Shown in pieces: positions 41,521-50,914 of a stretch of 64,000 bases of DNA. Position 1 is the stretch's first letter; every line of letters begins with the position of its first letter. This stretch comes from an uncultured Bacteroidales bacterium. Lineage in GTDB: Bacteria > Bacteroidota > Bacteroidia > Bacteroidales > F082. The stretch lies in NCBI GenBank assembly GCA_900315175.1, contig OMYA01000006.1:134180-198179 (forward strand), read 5' to 3'. A program made the translations under genes and the position numbers. The notes under the pieces were generated by a model. It was not told the origin of the DNA and made no database searches. It was given only the letters and a program-made list of their open reading frames with translations.

Positions 41521-44500
41521 GAAGGTTTATTTTAATTATTTTGGTTCTTTGTCCTTTATTGTTTGTAGGACAGGGTGTTGACGGCGGCAGCAAGACATTT
41601 GGAGTTATCGAAGGCACATTAAATGTGAGCACATACGGTGGGGCGACATATTATCTCCCCATTGACATTCCTCAAGGTGTTAATGGGATGCAGCCCGACC
41701 TTGGAATAGTGTATAACAGTCAAAGTGGCAATGGGTTGCTCGGATACGGATGGAATATCAATGGCATCTCCGCAATAAACCGCACTGGTTCAACGTTGTT
41801 CCATAACACAAAACAGACTGCCGCCAATTTAAGCGACGATGATTGTTTCTTGCTTGACGGTCAACGTCTTATATTGGTTGGAAGCAATAGTAACAGCAAT
41901 GAGTACAAAACTGAAAATGACGAGTTTTCAAAAATTGTATTTTATAAAGAAAACGGATATTTGTCTAAATGTGAGGTAAGATTGGAAAACGGGAATATCA
42001 TAAAATACGGATACACCAGTGATTCCAAACTTATGGCTAGCGACGGCAACAATGTCATAAAGTGGATGGTTAGCAGTATTGCAGATAGGAATGGCAATAC
42101 TATTTCCTACATTTATGAAACAACTGGGAACAATGACGATGTCTACATAAAGCAAATTGCATACACATCTAACGAACAGGCAAATCTAACATCTAAATAT
42201 TTAGTGACGTTCACCTATTTAAATAATAGATTTGACGATTACCATTATTATATTGCAGGTAATAAGGTTAACTCTGACAGGATTATGAGCAGCATAGATG
42301 TGTCGTTTAGTGGGGAGTCGTTAGCATCTTATGACTTTTCGTATGATGGCAATACAAACAGAATGTACAATTTGTTGACTGGAATAACCTATTCACGGGG
42401 AGGCTACTCTCTTGATCCTATTGTAATCCAATGGAATACCGATAATAGCGATGTGCAGAACAATATGTTGTCATCACAAGAGATTAACTCTTCTATTCTG
42501 AACGAGTTTACTTTTGTAGGTGACTTCAACGGTGACGGATATTCGGATTTGCTTACAGTCCCCTACAAACCGCTATATGGATATTCAAATGATATAACTG
42601 CTAAGATTTATCTGAACAACCAACATGGTTATTTTGACTCAATACCAGACAACACGTTAACCCTTTCACCATTTTTGGAATGGATACATGTGCTGGATTT
42701 AAATGGTGACGGTTACGATGACATTATAGCTCAAACACTTTCTGCCTCATACAACGGCAATAACACGACATACAATACAGGATTTGTTGTTTATGCATCA
42801 CAATCCGGTAATGGATTCAGCAATGTGTATAACACCAATCTCGAAGGCCGTTATCATGTCAGCACAGGAGATTTTCTTGGAGAAAGCAGAGGCAGCTTAC
42901 TTTTGTTAGATCTATATGCGACTGATGACAATAACGACACTTACATTATTATGGGTTATCCGTCAATAATTCACTATGATAACGGGTATTTGGTTAATAC
43001 GTTCAGTGACGACATCCTTGATATAGGTGCCGTTGTCGCTGGTGATTTTAATGGAGATGCGAAGACAGAAATAGTCGTTTTTGATGGTTCTTATTACGGC
43101 TTTTACTCATTCTATAAACAACATGACACATATAGGGTAGCTTCAACACGCGAAAGTTTTGAAAACGGCGTTGGAGCGGCCTATTATAGCGGCGATTTTA
43201 ACAACGATGGCAAAGCGGATATATTTTTTAATGGTGTTAATGGCATAAACATAGCCTTGTCCACGGGTTCTGGGTTTAGTGATTGGATATGTCTTGACAA
43301 TGCTGCCATTAACAATATGGTTCTGCCAAGCATGCAAACGTACAAACACTCTTTAAACAACGTTTCTCCAGACACATCTTACGGTGTCAATTTTTCAGAC
43401 ATCGACGGCGACGGGAAAACTGATATTGTGTTTTACAACGGAGACAACCGACCAGTGTTCTTCAGGGATTTCCATTTGACCAACACAACAACAAATATAG
43501 GCGTTTTCAAAATAGAACATCAGGCGAATAACAGCGATATCAATTTTAAAAACCAATATTTCACTATTGGCAACTTCCTTGGTGAGGACCATGTCTCTTT
43601 TATAGCTGTTGACCCACAAAACCAGACATTGACAACCGATGATTTGGTTAAGGTTTTCTCTCTGCCGTCAACAAACGAGAGGTTTTCTGTAAGTTCAATC
43701 ACTGACGGATTCGGTAAAACAACAACTATCGAATATGATTATCTAATGCCTGGGCAGTCTGATTTTTATTGTTTTGAGGACAGACCTTATACAAACAATG
43801 TAAAACCATGCCCAATGCCTATGATGGCACTGAAAAGTTATACACAGCATATCGGTTCTGACAGTTACACGACCAAATTCAAATATGGCAATGCTCTCTT
43901 GCATAGAACAGGAAGAGGCTTTGTAAACTTTGAAAATGTCGAAAAAACCAACTTAATCAACAATGTTCCCGTCATAATTGAAAAATGCAGCTATGAAACA
44001 GCCACTATGGGAGTGAATGCATTAGCTTTGCCACAATGTGACTCAACGTTTGTAATTAGCAACGGCAACAGAATACTTTCAGAGACGAACACTTATACTT
44101 TTCAGAATGTCCGTTGCAACCGGCAGCAAATGTCAACGGGACTACGGCATATTGCACGACCAGCCATGATTTCCCAAAAAACCATGCATTTCAATCCTGA
44201 TATGCCAGGACAGCTTCTGTCGGTGGAGATATCTGAATATACCTATAATTATAATCCGACCAGTGGCTCATATTCAAATTCCTACGGATGTACCCACATT
44301 GAAACAGGAATAAATGGCACCGACTGCAACAGCGTGGCCAACTGCGGATACCGGAACAGCACACAAATATCTTTTAATAGTGACAATTATTCAAATTGGA
44401 TAATAAACAGAAAGTCCGAAGAGATTTCGACAACAGAATATTTGTCAAAACCCACGATTACAAGACGAACAGAATACGAATATTCGACAGACAATCCGTA

Positions 44501-47500
44501 TCTGCTAATTCAAAAGACCATTATCCCTGGCTCTAATGCGCTTAATCCTCTCACCGTCAGAAACTCGTATCAATATGACGTATGTGGTAATGTAACCACA
44601 GAAACTATCAGTGCCCCATACGGAACTCAAAACGAAGCGCCTGTTGTAACAAGCTACACCTATGACAACTATCGTCTTGTGACAAGCAAAACCACAGATC
44701 CTTCAGGTTTGGCATATCAGGAATGTTTCACCTACGACAAATATGACAGGGTAACAAAACAGCTGGGCAGTAACGGTTTGATGACCACATACAATTATTC
44801 CGACCCATTCAATACTATTGTAACAAAAACAGCTCCAGACAACACAACAACGACAGAGATGACGGCGTGGGCGTCAAGCATAAATCCGTCACCAGCCGGT
44901 GCCGTATATTACAAATACATGCAAACAACAGGAGGCCCTACCACAAGCGTTTTCTACGACGCAATGGGCAACGCTATCCGTACAACAACTTGGGATTTCG
45001 CATCAAATCAGGTTATTGTTGACACATATTTTGATGAGCGGCAACGCTTGGTGCAGCAGTCGTATCCTTATTTTTATGGCGACACCCCACAATGGACCAA
45101 ATATGAATATGACGATTTGGGAAGAATCACAACGACAACATATCCTGACAACACCGGAGTAACTGTACATTATGACGGCCTCACGACCAACACAACAACA
45201 TTTGCAGGATTCATGACCCGCTCAGCCGAACAAACAACAAACTATCTCGGCTGGGTGACAAGTAACACTGACGCAAGTAATACTGCGGTTTATTACGATT
45301 ATAATTCTGATGGTCAAATTGCATCAATGACAACTTCGGAGGGCACCGTCTCGGTTGAAATGGGATATGACGATGCAGGTAACCGTGTCTTGCTCAACGA
45401 CCCCGATTATGGCAGGACAACATATAAATATGATGCGTTCGGACGACTGAAAATGCAGACAACACCAAAAAGTAACCGCGTTCTCTACAGCTATGACGTA
45501 TTGGGGCGTGTAACACAGAAAGACGTGCTTGATGAAGCCACAACACAGTACCAATATAATGAAACCTCTCATAAAGGCACACTGGCTTCAATAACACACA
45601 CCGGACAGACATTGAATTACACTTATGATCAATATGACCGCCTTGTTTGTAAGGATGACATACGCAATGACACATCGTATTCGACAACATACGCTTACGG
45701 AAGCAACTCCAAGCTTCTTACAGTGTGCCATCCCTCTGGATACGAGGTGCGTTATGAATACTACCCCAACGGTACTCTTTACAAAATAAAAGACGTTCGG
45801 GGTAACACACTGTGGCAAACCGATGACCTGAATGCGTGCGGGCAGTTGCTACAAGCCACAACAGGCAATGGAGCAATAACAACAAATAAATTCGATGCGA
45901 CGACTAACAGGCTTATTGGTTCTGCAACAACTAACAGTCATGTTCATTCTGTGACACACAAAAACATACAAAGTTTCGCCTACACATTCGATGGATTCGG
46001 CAACCTGACAAGCCGCACCGACAGCATTGGTGTGCTGAAAACCGAATCATTCTCTTATGACAACCTCGACAGACTGACAAGCATCACACACAACAATGTG
46101 GGCAGCACGATGGTTTACGACAGTTATGGACGAATGACAGACAAACAAAAAGATGGCAATACCGTATTCAGCCAAGCGACATTTGTCAGCCAGAAACCAC
46201 ACGCCACAGCTGGCGCAAGCACGGGTGTGACGATGTTTGCATGCGACCAGACGGTCGAATATAATGCTTTGGACAAGGTTACTATGATATCCCAAGACAC
46301 TAAAACAGCAAGATTCACTTACGGTTATGACAACCAACGTATCAGAATGACTATTACAGACACCCTCACTGGCCGTACAAAAACGAAAAATTATGTTGGC
46401 AGTTGTGAGTTTGTCGATGACAACGGCAGCAAGAAGGTTTACACCTATCTTTCTGGCCCTTATGGCGTTTTTGCAGCTGTTGTAAACTCTGGTGGCGTTG
46501 ACAATGTCAACTACATCTACAAAGACCATCTCGGCAGCTGGACCACTATCACCGACTCTGTATGCAGGATTGTGGAACGACGCAGTTTCGATGCTTGGGG
46601 TAACTTGCGCGACCCTCAGTCATGGAGTAGCTCGCTTTCTCGTCCTCCGAAGTTCGACCGAGGGTTCACCGGACACGAGCACCTTTATGATTTCAATCTC
46701 ATTAACATGAACGGCCGAATGTACGACCCTATGATGTCCGCCTTCCTCTCGCCCGACAACTACATGCAGGACCCAACAACCCAGCAGGGCTTCAACCGCT
46801 ATGCCTACTGCATGTACAACCCGTTGAAGTATGTCGACCCGAGCGGGGAACTGTATTTGGGGTGGAATGGAAACTCGAGTTATTTTGATGAACAAGCTGC
46901 AAGATTGGTAATGAGCCATCGTTATAATATGTATCTTGAAAGCATGCGAGGTACATGGGAGCGCATTGATGATTTTTCAAACAGCTTGTGGTCACAAGGC
47001 GATTCATGGGGTGGCACTATAGGCGGAAACGGTTGCCATGGTGGCGGATCTAAGGAGTTGGATAGTAAAATAAAAGAATTTTATAAACAACATGGTATTG
47101 AACCAGGTAAACCTATTCCAGAGAAATCACGTACAGACAAGTTTTTAAAAGAATTTCAGGAAACGTTTTTCCCTGATATGCCAATGGATCACATTAAATT
47201 ATTATCCATAAATGGATATACTTTTGGCAAAGGTGATTTAGGTATTACAAAAGCAGAAGAGAGTAATGGCCTAATATCTGGAAATTCGAGCATATTTTTA
47301 AATGGAGACTCTGTATTTGATAGCCCAGAAAGTTTGTTTTATGCTATGGGTCATGAATTTGTTCATGCATCACAGAACATTGCATTAATGGGTGAAAATT
47401 ATTCACTACTATTAGAAAATGATTGTATTGGTGAAGCCAAAGAATTTTTTGCATATTCTTGGGAGCACTATATGGGAAATTCTCATTATAATGGATTCAA

Positions 47501-47588
47501 TATAAAATCATGTGAAGATTTTACTTATTATATCAATAGATTAAATTATATGAATTATAGTTGGTTAACTAATATTATTCATCCATAA
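41517..47588 (+). CDS. giant RHS/YD-repeat polymorphic toxin with C-terminal HExxH metallopeptidase tip
   Basis: 2023 aa from the ATG overlapping the previous stop. Signal peptide RRFILIILVLCPLLFVGQGV. SpvB-like N domain (GGATYYLPIDIPQGVNGMQP, about 25-250). FG-GAP/VCBS-type D-x-N-G-D repeats at about 332, 393, 508, 558 and 628 (FVGDFNGDGYSDLL, FSDIDGDGKTDIVF). TcdB/TcaC-like middle (about 690-770). YD repeats about 1040-1660 (YDDLGRITTTTYPD, YDVLGRVTQKDV). RHS core with YKDHLGSWTTITD at about 1668, INMNGRMYDPMM, and the boundary DPSGE ending at 1778. The last 245 residues are the variable tip, with AMGHEFVHASQ (H1946, E1947, H1950) and E in GEAKEFF as likely zinc ligands. No T9SS domain of its own. 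Markedly AT-rich in the tip. Confidence 0.88.
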   Translation: MRRFILIILVLCPLLFVGQGVDGGSKTFGVIEGTLNVSTYGGATYYLPIDIPQGVNGMQPDLGIVYNSQSGNGLLGYGWNINGISAINRTGSTLFHNTKQTAANLSDDDCFLLDGQRLILVGSNSNSNEYKTENDEFSKIVFYKENGYLSKCEVRLENGNIIKYGYTSDSKLMASDGNNVIKWMVSSIADRNGNTISYIYETTGNNDDVYIKQIAYTSNEQANLTSKYLVTFTYLNNRFDDYHYYIAGNKVNSDRIMSSIDVSFSGESLASYDFSYDGNTNRMYNLLTGITYSRGGYSLDPIVIQWNTDNSDVQNNMLSSQEINSSILNEFTFVGDFNGDGYSDLLTVPYKPLYGYSNDITAKIYLNNQHGYFDSIPDNTLTLSPFLEWIHVLDLNGDGYDDIIAQTLSASYNGNNTTYNTGFVVYASQSGNGFSNVYNTNLEGRYHVSTGDFLGESRGSLLLLDLYATDDNNDTYIIMGYPSIIHYDNGYLVNTFSDDILDIGAVVAGDFNGDAKTEIVVFDGSYYGFYSFYKQHDTYRVASTRESFENGVGAAYYSGDFNNDGKADIFFNGVNGINIALSTGSGFSDWICLDNAAINNMVLPSMQTYKHSLNNVSPDTSYGVNFSDIDGDGKTDIVFYNGDNRPVFFRDFHLTNTTTNIGVFKIEHQANNSDINFKNQYFTIGNFLGEDHVSFIAVDPQNQTLTTDDLVKVFSLPSTNERFSVSSITDGFGKTTTIEYDYLMPGQSDFYCFEDRPYTNNVKPCPMPMMALKSYTQHIGSDSYTTKFKYGNALLHRTGRGFVNFENVEKTNLINNVPVIIEKCSYETATMGVNALALPQCDSTFVISNGNRILSETNTYTFQNVRCNRQQMSTGLRHIARPAMISQKTMHFNPDMPGQLLSVEISEYTYNYNPTSGSYSNSYGCTHIETGINGTDCNSVANCGYRNSTQISFNSDNYSNWIINRKSEEISTTEYLSKPTITRRTEYEYSTDNPYLLIQKTIIPGSNALNPLTVRNSYQYDVCGNVTTETISAPYGTQNEAPVVTSYTYDNYRLVTSKTTDPSGLAYQECFTYDKYDRVTKQLGSNGLMTTYNYSDPFNTIVTKTAPDNTTTTEMTAWASSINPSPAGAVYYKYMQTTGGPTTSVFYDAMGNAIRTTTWDFASNQVIVDTYFDERQRLVQQSYPYFYGDTPQWTKYEYDDLGRITTTTYPDNTGVTVHYDGLTTNTTTFAGFMTRSAEQTTNYLGWVTSNTDASNTAVYYDYNSDGQIASMTTSEGTVSVEMGYDDAGNRVLLNDPDYGRTTYKYDAFGRLKMQTTPKSNRVLYSYDVLGRVTQKDVLDEATTQYQYNETSHKGTLASITHTGQTLNYTYDQYDRLVCKDDIRNDTSYSTTYAYGSNSKLLTVCHPSGYEVRYEYYPNGTLYKIKDVRGNTLWQTDDLNACGQLLQATTGNGAITTNKFDATTNRLIGSATTNSHVHSVTHKNIQSFAYTFDGFGNLTSRTDSIGVLKTESFSYDNLDRLTSITHNNVGSTMVYDSYGRMTDKQKDGNTVFSQATFVSQKPHATAGASTGVTMFACDQTVEYNALDKVTMISQDTKTARFTYGYDNQRIRMTITDTLTGRTKTKNYVGSCEFVDDNGSKKVYTYLSGPYGVFAAVVNSGGVDNVNYIYKDHLGSWTTITDSVCRIVERRSFDAWGNLRDPQSWSSSLSRPPKFDRGFTGHEHLYDFNLINMNGRMYDPMMSAFLSPDNYMQDPTTQQGFNRYAYCMYNPLKYVDPSGELYLGWNGNSSYFDEQAARLVMSHRYNMYLESMRGTWERIDDFSNSLWSQGDSWGGTIGGNGCHGGGSKELDSKIKEFYKQHGIEPGKPIPEKSRTDKFLKEFQETFFPDMPMDHIKLLSINGYTFGKGDLGITKAEESNGLISGNSSIFLNGDSVFDSPESLFYAMGHEFVHASQNIALMGENYSLLLENDCIGEAKEFFAYSWEHYMGNSHYNGFNIKSCEDFTYYINRLNYMNYSWLTNIIHP

Positions 47589-47599
47589 CAGATTCAATT

Positions 47600-48442
47600 A
47601 TGAAAAAGAAAACAATAATTTATTGTGTGATTTTTTTATTAACATTCATACACGTTAAGAACCTCCACTCCCAGGACATCTCCGTCAACCTATCAATCCG
47701 GTGGAGCGAAGGGCCCTATATCCTGAAAACTGATTCTATCGTGCATTACCCTGAATTAGTTATTTCTTATACTAATAATTCGAATGAGAATCTTTATTTC
47801 AGAAAATTTTCGTATTACAGAGGAGGTATTCCTGATTTTATGTGGTCTGTATGCATCAATATGAAATTTGATCCGAAAATGCTTGAGGTCGGTTTTGTGG
47901 AGTATTTTAAAATGCATAGAGATTACATCAACGAAATAAATAAGATGATAAAAAACAAACAATACACAAACGATCGTTTTGTTGTAGCGATTGATTTGCC
48001 GTATTCCAACTATGCCAACTGGCTCATTGACGATGAGGAATCGTTGTATGATAATCCGGAAATAATCAATAAAGATCTTCAATATATTAACGATTATCTC
48101 AGCGATACGGTTTATGGGAACAAAGATGAAAGGAAAGATTATAGAGCACCTTTCAAAGCTAAAGATATCGCAAAACGTGCCATTAAAACCAACACGACAC
48201 ATCAATTCATGTTCTTAAAAGCCGGTGAAACGAAAGAAGACGTTTATAATCTGACATGTTTTGATTTGGTGAAAGGCACTTACACGTTTATTTTAAAAAA
48301 CGGGGAGTTTAGCGATCAGGTTTTAACCGAATGGAAAATAGGAGAACCCAATGAGTTTCTTCCTCTTCCTAAAAAAGTCGGCCGATATAAGCTTTATTCC
48401 GGAAAATTCACATCAAACAGTGTAACTATAACGTTTGAGTAA
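47600..48442 (+). CDS. secreted protein A, candidate immunity protein (paralog of the gene at 49407)
   Basis: 280 aa. Signal peptide IIYCVIFLLTFIHVKNLHSQ. It shares near-identical ends with the 49407-50246 product: DISVNLSIRWSEGPYILKTD at the start, and LTCFDLVKGTYTFIL and KKVGRYKLYSGKFTSNSVTI at the end, but the middle (about 60-170) has diverged. It lies 12 bases after the toxin gene. Position and pairing suggest an immunity protein against a toxin acting in the periplasm or at the surface; the family is not recognised. Confidence 0.7.
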   Translation: MKKKTIIYCVIFLLTFIHVKNLHSQDISVNLSIRWSEGPYILKTDSIVHYPELVISYTNNSNENLYFRKFSYYRGGIPDFMWSVCINMKFDPKMLEVGFVEYFKMHRDYINEINKMIKNKQYTNDRFVVAIDLPYSNYANWLIDDEESLYDNPEIINKDLQYINDYLSDTVYGNKDERKDYRAPFKAKDIAKRAIKTNTTHQFMFLKAGETKEDVYNLTCFDLVKGTYTFILKNGEFSDQVLTEWKIGEPNEFLPLPKKVGRYKLYSGKFTSNSVTITFE

Positions 48443-48450
48443 AAAAACAG

Positions 48451-48654
48451 ATGCAGCAGCAAATCATTACATATAATATTAACATGAACAGCCGAATGTA
48501 CGACCCTGATTTGACTGAATATAATTCATGTCACTCTAATATGTTTTGGTTCGATGATTATACAAGATTTATAGAAGATAATGACGTGAGCGGTTATAAA
48601 CCCATATTTAATGCTATACGAATTATTAAAACATTACTGATATTAAAACCATGA
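48451..48654 (+). CDS. orphan RHS-core fragment with alternative short tail
   Basis: 67 aa. MQQQIITYNINMNSRMYDPD reproduces the toxin core INMNGRMYDP and then runs into a non-RHS tail (LTEYNSCHSNMFWFDDYTRF and so on). It has the look of a displaced toxin tip: a short core segment that permits recombination, with a tail that would replace the current one. The TGA overlaps the ATG of the 247-residue gene (ATGA), so the fragment is probably translated. Confidence 0.6.
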   Translation: MQQQIITYNINMNSRMYDPDLTEYNSCHSNMFWFDDYTRFIEDNDVSGYKPIFNAIRIIKTLLILKP

Positions 48655-49394
48655 AGACAAAACACATTATATTATTATTCCTCCTATTGACGCACGTTTT
48701 GTTAAACGCACAAAATATAAAAAATGGAATGTATAAAAACTCTTATGCCAACAGCACTTATGCTGATTATATATGTATAAACAATGACACTATAACCATT
48801 TGTTTTTTCAACTACAAATCGTGTTTCAAAGGATCATATCAATTAAAAGACAATCAGATTTACTTATCAGAAAACGCACTTCTCGGAAGAAATGCAAATA
48901 TAATAAAAGAAAAATGCTCGCCAGATAGCATAGAAATAAGGCTGGTCACAAAACACAAGCATTATCTTATTGGAATGCCTTCCAATGACACTAACATTTA
49001 TGAATATGAATCCGATCTATACACAATGCTCATCAATAACACGCCATTAATATCAATAGACACTTCTGGTATATATATTGCAAAAGGACAATTCTCGGAT
49101 CAGATACTCTCAAGTGGTTTTTTACTTGACGACTCTGGAGCGGGTTTCACAGATTATTTCAATATTCCTCTTGAATATGGTACTCGATATATTATTAAAC
49201 AAAAGTATTATAATTTTAGACCATCTGTTATAAATAACGAATATACCCCATCGTTTATATATTTATATGATGATAATAGAATTATCGTCAAAAGTTTTAA
49301 TGATATTAATTTTATAATTTATGAAAATGCCAGTACAAACTGCGACTCCTGCTTCAACGAACTGAAAAACAGGTTTCCATTGTTGTTTGAATAA
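48651..49394 (+). CDS. secreted protein of unknown function in the RHS locus, 247 aa
   Basis: Signal peptide MKTKHIILLFLLLTHVLLNA. Mature region begins QNIKNGMYKNSYANSTYADY and is rich in Tyr and Asn with alternating strands (ITICFFNYKSCFKGSYQLKD). Unrelated at sequence level to the two paralogs around it. It is translationally coupled to the orphan RHS fragment, as expected if it is the immunity protein of that alternative tip. Not recognised. Strongly AT-rich codon use. Confidence 0.65.
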   Translation: MKTKHIILLFLLLTHVLLNAQNIKNGMYKNSYANSTYADYICINNDTITICFFNYKSCFKGSYQLKDNQIYLSENALLGRNANIIKEKCSPDSIEIRLVTKHKHYLIGMPSNDTNIYEYESDLYTMLINNTPLISIDTSGIYIAKGQFSDQILSSGFLLDDSGAGFTDYFNIPLEYGTRYIIKQKYYNFRPSVINNEYTPSFIYLYDDNRIIVKSFNDINFIIYENASTNCDSCFNELKNRFPLLFE

Positions 49395-49406
49395 AACGTT
49401 TAGACC

Positions 49407-50246
49407 ATGAAAACTCTAAAACACTTGGTAATCCTACTCCTTCTCCTTGGCTCTGTATCCCTCCACTCCCAGGACATCTCCATCAACCTATCAATCCGGT
49501 GGAGCGAAGGGCCATATATCCTGAAAACTGATTCTATCGTAAAATATCCCGAATTGGTGGTTTCTTATACTAACAATTCAGAAGATAATTTGTATTTCAG
49601 GAAATTTTCATATTATCGCAATGGTTTTTCTGATTTCCAGTATTATGAAATTCCTGATTTTAATTTCTACAATCCCACAGAAGATGAAGATCATGACTAT
49701 CGGGAATATTGCAAGAAACACACTAATTATCGGGAAACAATTAGGAAAGTTATTGACAATGGGCAATATAAGGATGAAAAATATTATGTGATAATACGTT
49801 TACCCTATGTTAATTATCAAGATTGGGAAGCCATTAATGATAATGTATGGGATGATGATGAGATAGAAACAGATTTTATCAATAAGAAACTGATGATTAT
49901 AAATGACTATCTCAGTGATTCGATTTATGGAATTATTGATGACAGAAAACAACACAAGGACTATTTTTCGGAATCAGATATCACTGAGGATGCCATTATG
50001 GATAAAACAAATGACCAATTTATGTTTTTAAAAGCAAGTGAATCAAAAGAAGATATTTATAACATCACTTGCTTTGATATTGTTAAAGGAACATATACTT
50101 TTGTGCTTGATGGCAAAAAATTCAAAGACAGTATTTTTACAGGATGGTGTAATGGTGAGCACCTTCCTCTTCCTAAAAAAGTCGGAAAATACAAACTCTA
50201 TTCAGGTGAGTTTAAGGCAAACAGTGTAACTATAACGTTTGAGTAA
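49407..50246 (+). CDS. secreted protein C, paralog of the 47600 gene
   Basis: 279 aa. Signal peptide KHLVILLLLLGSVSLHSQ. The first about 80 bases of the mature coding region are almost identical to those at 47666-47745, and the 3' end (TCFDIVKGTYTFVL, PKKVGKYKLYSGEFKANSVT) is also shared, while residues about 60-180 differ. Like its paralog it is followed within 7 bases by an RHS-core fragment. The mosaic looks like gene duplication with recombination or selection in the centre. Candidate immunity protein; exact role unproven. Confidence 0.7.
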   Translation: MKTLKHLVILLLLLGSVSLHSQDISINLSIRWSEGPYILKTDSIVKYPELVVSYTNNSEDNLYFRKFSYYRNGFSDFQYYEIPDFNFYNPTEDEDHDYREYCKKHTNYRETIRKVIDNGQYKDEKYYVIIRLPYVNYQDWEAINDNVWDDDEIETDFINKKLMIINDYLSDSIYGIIDDRKQHKDYFSESDITEDAIMDKTNDQFMFLKASESKEDIYNITCFDIVKGTYTFVLDGKKFKDSIFTGWCNGEHLPLPKKVGKYKLYSGEFKANSVTITFE

Positions 50247-50253
50247 AAAACAA

Positions 50254-50376
50254 ATGCAGCAGCGAGTTCTCACATATAGCATCAATATGAACGGCCGAAT
50301 GTACGACCCGAGCGGGGAAAACGGCAATAAAAATCCCAGCCTGAAAAACATTGTCTTCAGGCTGTTTTTCGTATGA
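50254..50376 (+). pseudogene. second orphan RHS-core fragment, collapsed
   Basis: 40-residue ORF MQQRVLTYSINMNGRMYDPS, then GENGNKNPSLKNIVFRLFFV. RMYDP is joined directly to SGE, so the about 35 core residues between RMYDP and DPSGE in the full toxin are deleted. The rest runs through the locus terminator. It is too short to be a toxin tip and is probably a recombination scar. Confidence 0.6.
50338..50369 (+). terminator. terminator of the RHS operon
   Basis: AGCCTGAA (50338-50345) and TTCAGGCT (50356-50363) form an 8-bp stem followed by GTTTTTC. It lies inside the orphan fragment's ORF. Confidence 0.8.
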
Positions 50377-50394
50377 CTGTCTGTTGCTGAGCCG

Positions 50395-50817
50395 CTAAAC
50401 TATGGCGTAGGCGAACCCTCTGCCCTGATATTTTATCTTCTTCAAGTCATAACGGCGACCTGACAGCTTCACAAGGCACTGGTTAATCTTCGCCTTCATC
50501 TTCGCCTCATCCATCGCAAGACCCCTCTCTTTCGCCAAAACCATGGTTTTGGCGTATATCTCCTTACTCGTGGTAGGCTTACCATTCTCCTTTATAACAT
50601 CGATGATAAGCATATCCCACCGCGAAAGCGGATATGGCTTGCGTGTTTTCTCAACCTGACTCATGACACCTCCTGACGGAGCATCGCCTAAAAGCATCGT
50701 GAGCTCCTCTATCTTCGCATTATAAATATCATTCTTAGCCAGATTCTTTCTAACTTCAGATTTGAATTCATTAATCAAATCTATGATTTCTTCTTTTGAC
50801 AATTCTCTTATCTCCAT
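50395..50817 (-). CDS. small winged-helix-like protein of unknown function
   Basis: 140 aa from the ATG at 50817 (MEIRELSKEEIIDLINEFKS). The ORF is open 17 codons further, but those cross a TATCTTTG promoter box. N-terminal half is a helical, possibly coiled-coil segment; the C-terminal half (LSRWDMLIIDVIKENGKPTT, KMKAKINQCLVKLSGRRYDL, YQGRGFAYAIV) looks like a winged-helix fold. A DNA-binding regulator is possible. Divergent from the DUF2461 gene. Confidence 0.6.
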   Translation of the reverse strand: MEIRELSKEEIIDLINEFKSEVRKNLAKNDIYNAKIEELTMLLGDAPSGGVMSQVEKTRKPYPLSRWDMLIIDVIKENGKPTTSKEIYAKTMVLAKERGLAMDEAKMKAKINQCLVKLSGRRYDLKKIKYQGRGFAYAIV

Positions 50818-50856
50818 TTCTAAAAAACAGTTTAAATAAGTTATAAAAAAGCCTTG

Positions 50857-50864
50857 CAAAGATA
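50857..50864 (-). promoter_or_regulatory. -7 box TATCTTTG of the winged-helix-like gene
   Basis: 40 bases before the ATG at 50817; excludes the longer open frame. Confidence 0.55.
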
Positions 50865-50887
50865 GCATTATTTTTTAAATAATTCAC

Positions 50888-50895
50888 TACATTTG
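50888..50895 (+). promoter_or_regulatory. -7 box TACATTTG of the DUF2461 gene
   Basis: 19 bases before the ATG at 50915, 23 bases from the divergent box. Confidence 0.55.
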
Positions 50896-50914
50896 CAAAA
50901 AATTTAAAAAAATC

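Noticed and set aside
40463..50376. Prophage or integrative element carrying the RHS locus
   Set aside because: No integrase, portal, terminase, relaxase or attachment repeats are visible; AT-rich composition alone suggests acquisition or relaxed selection but not a defined element.
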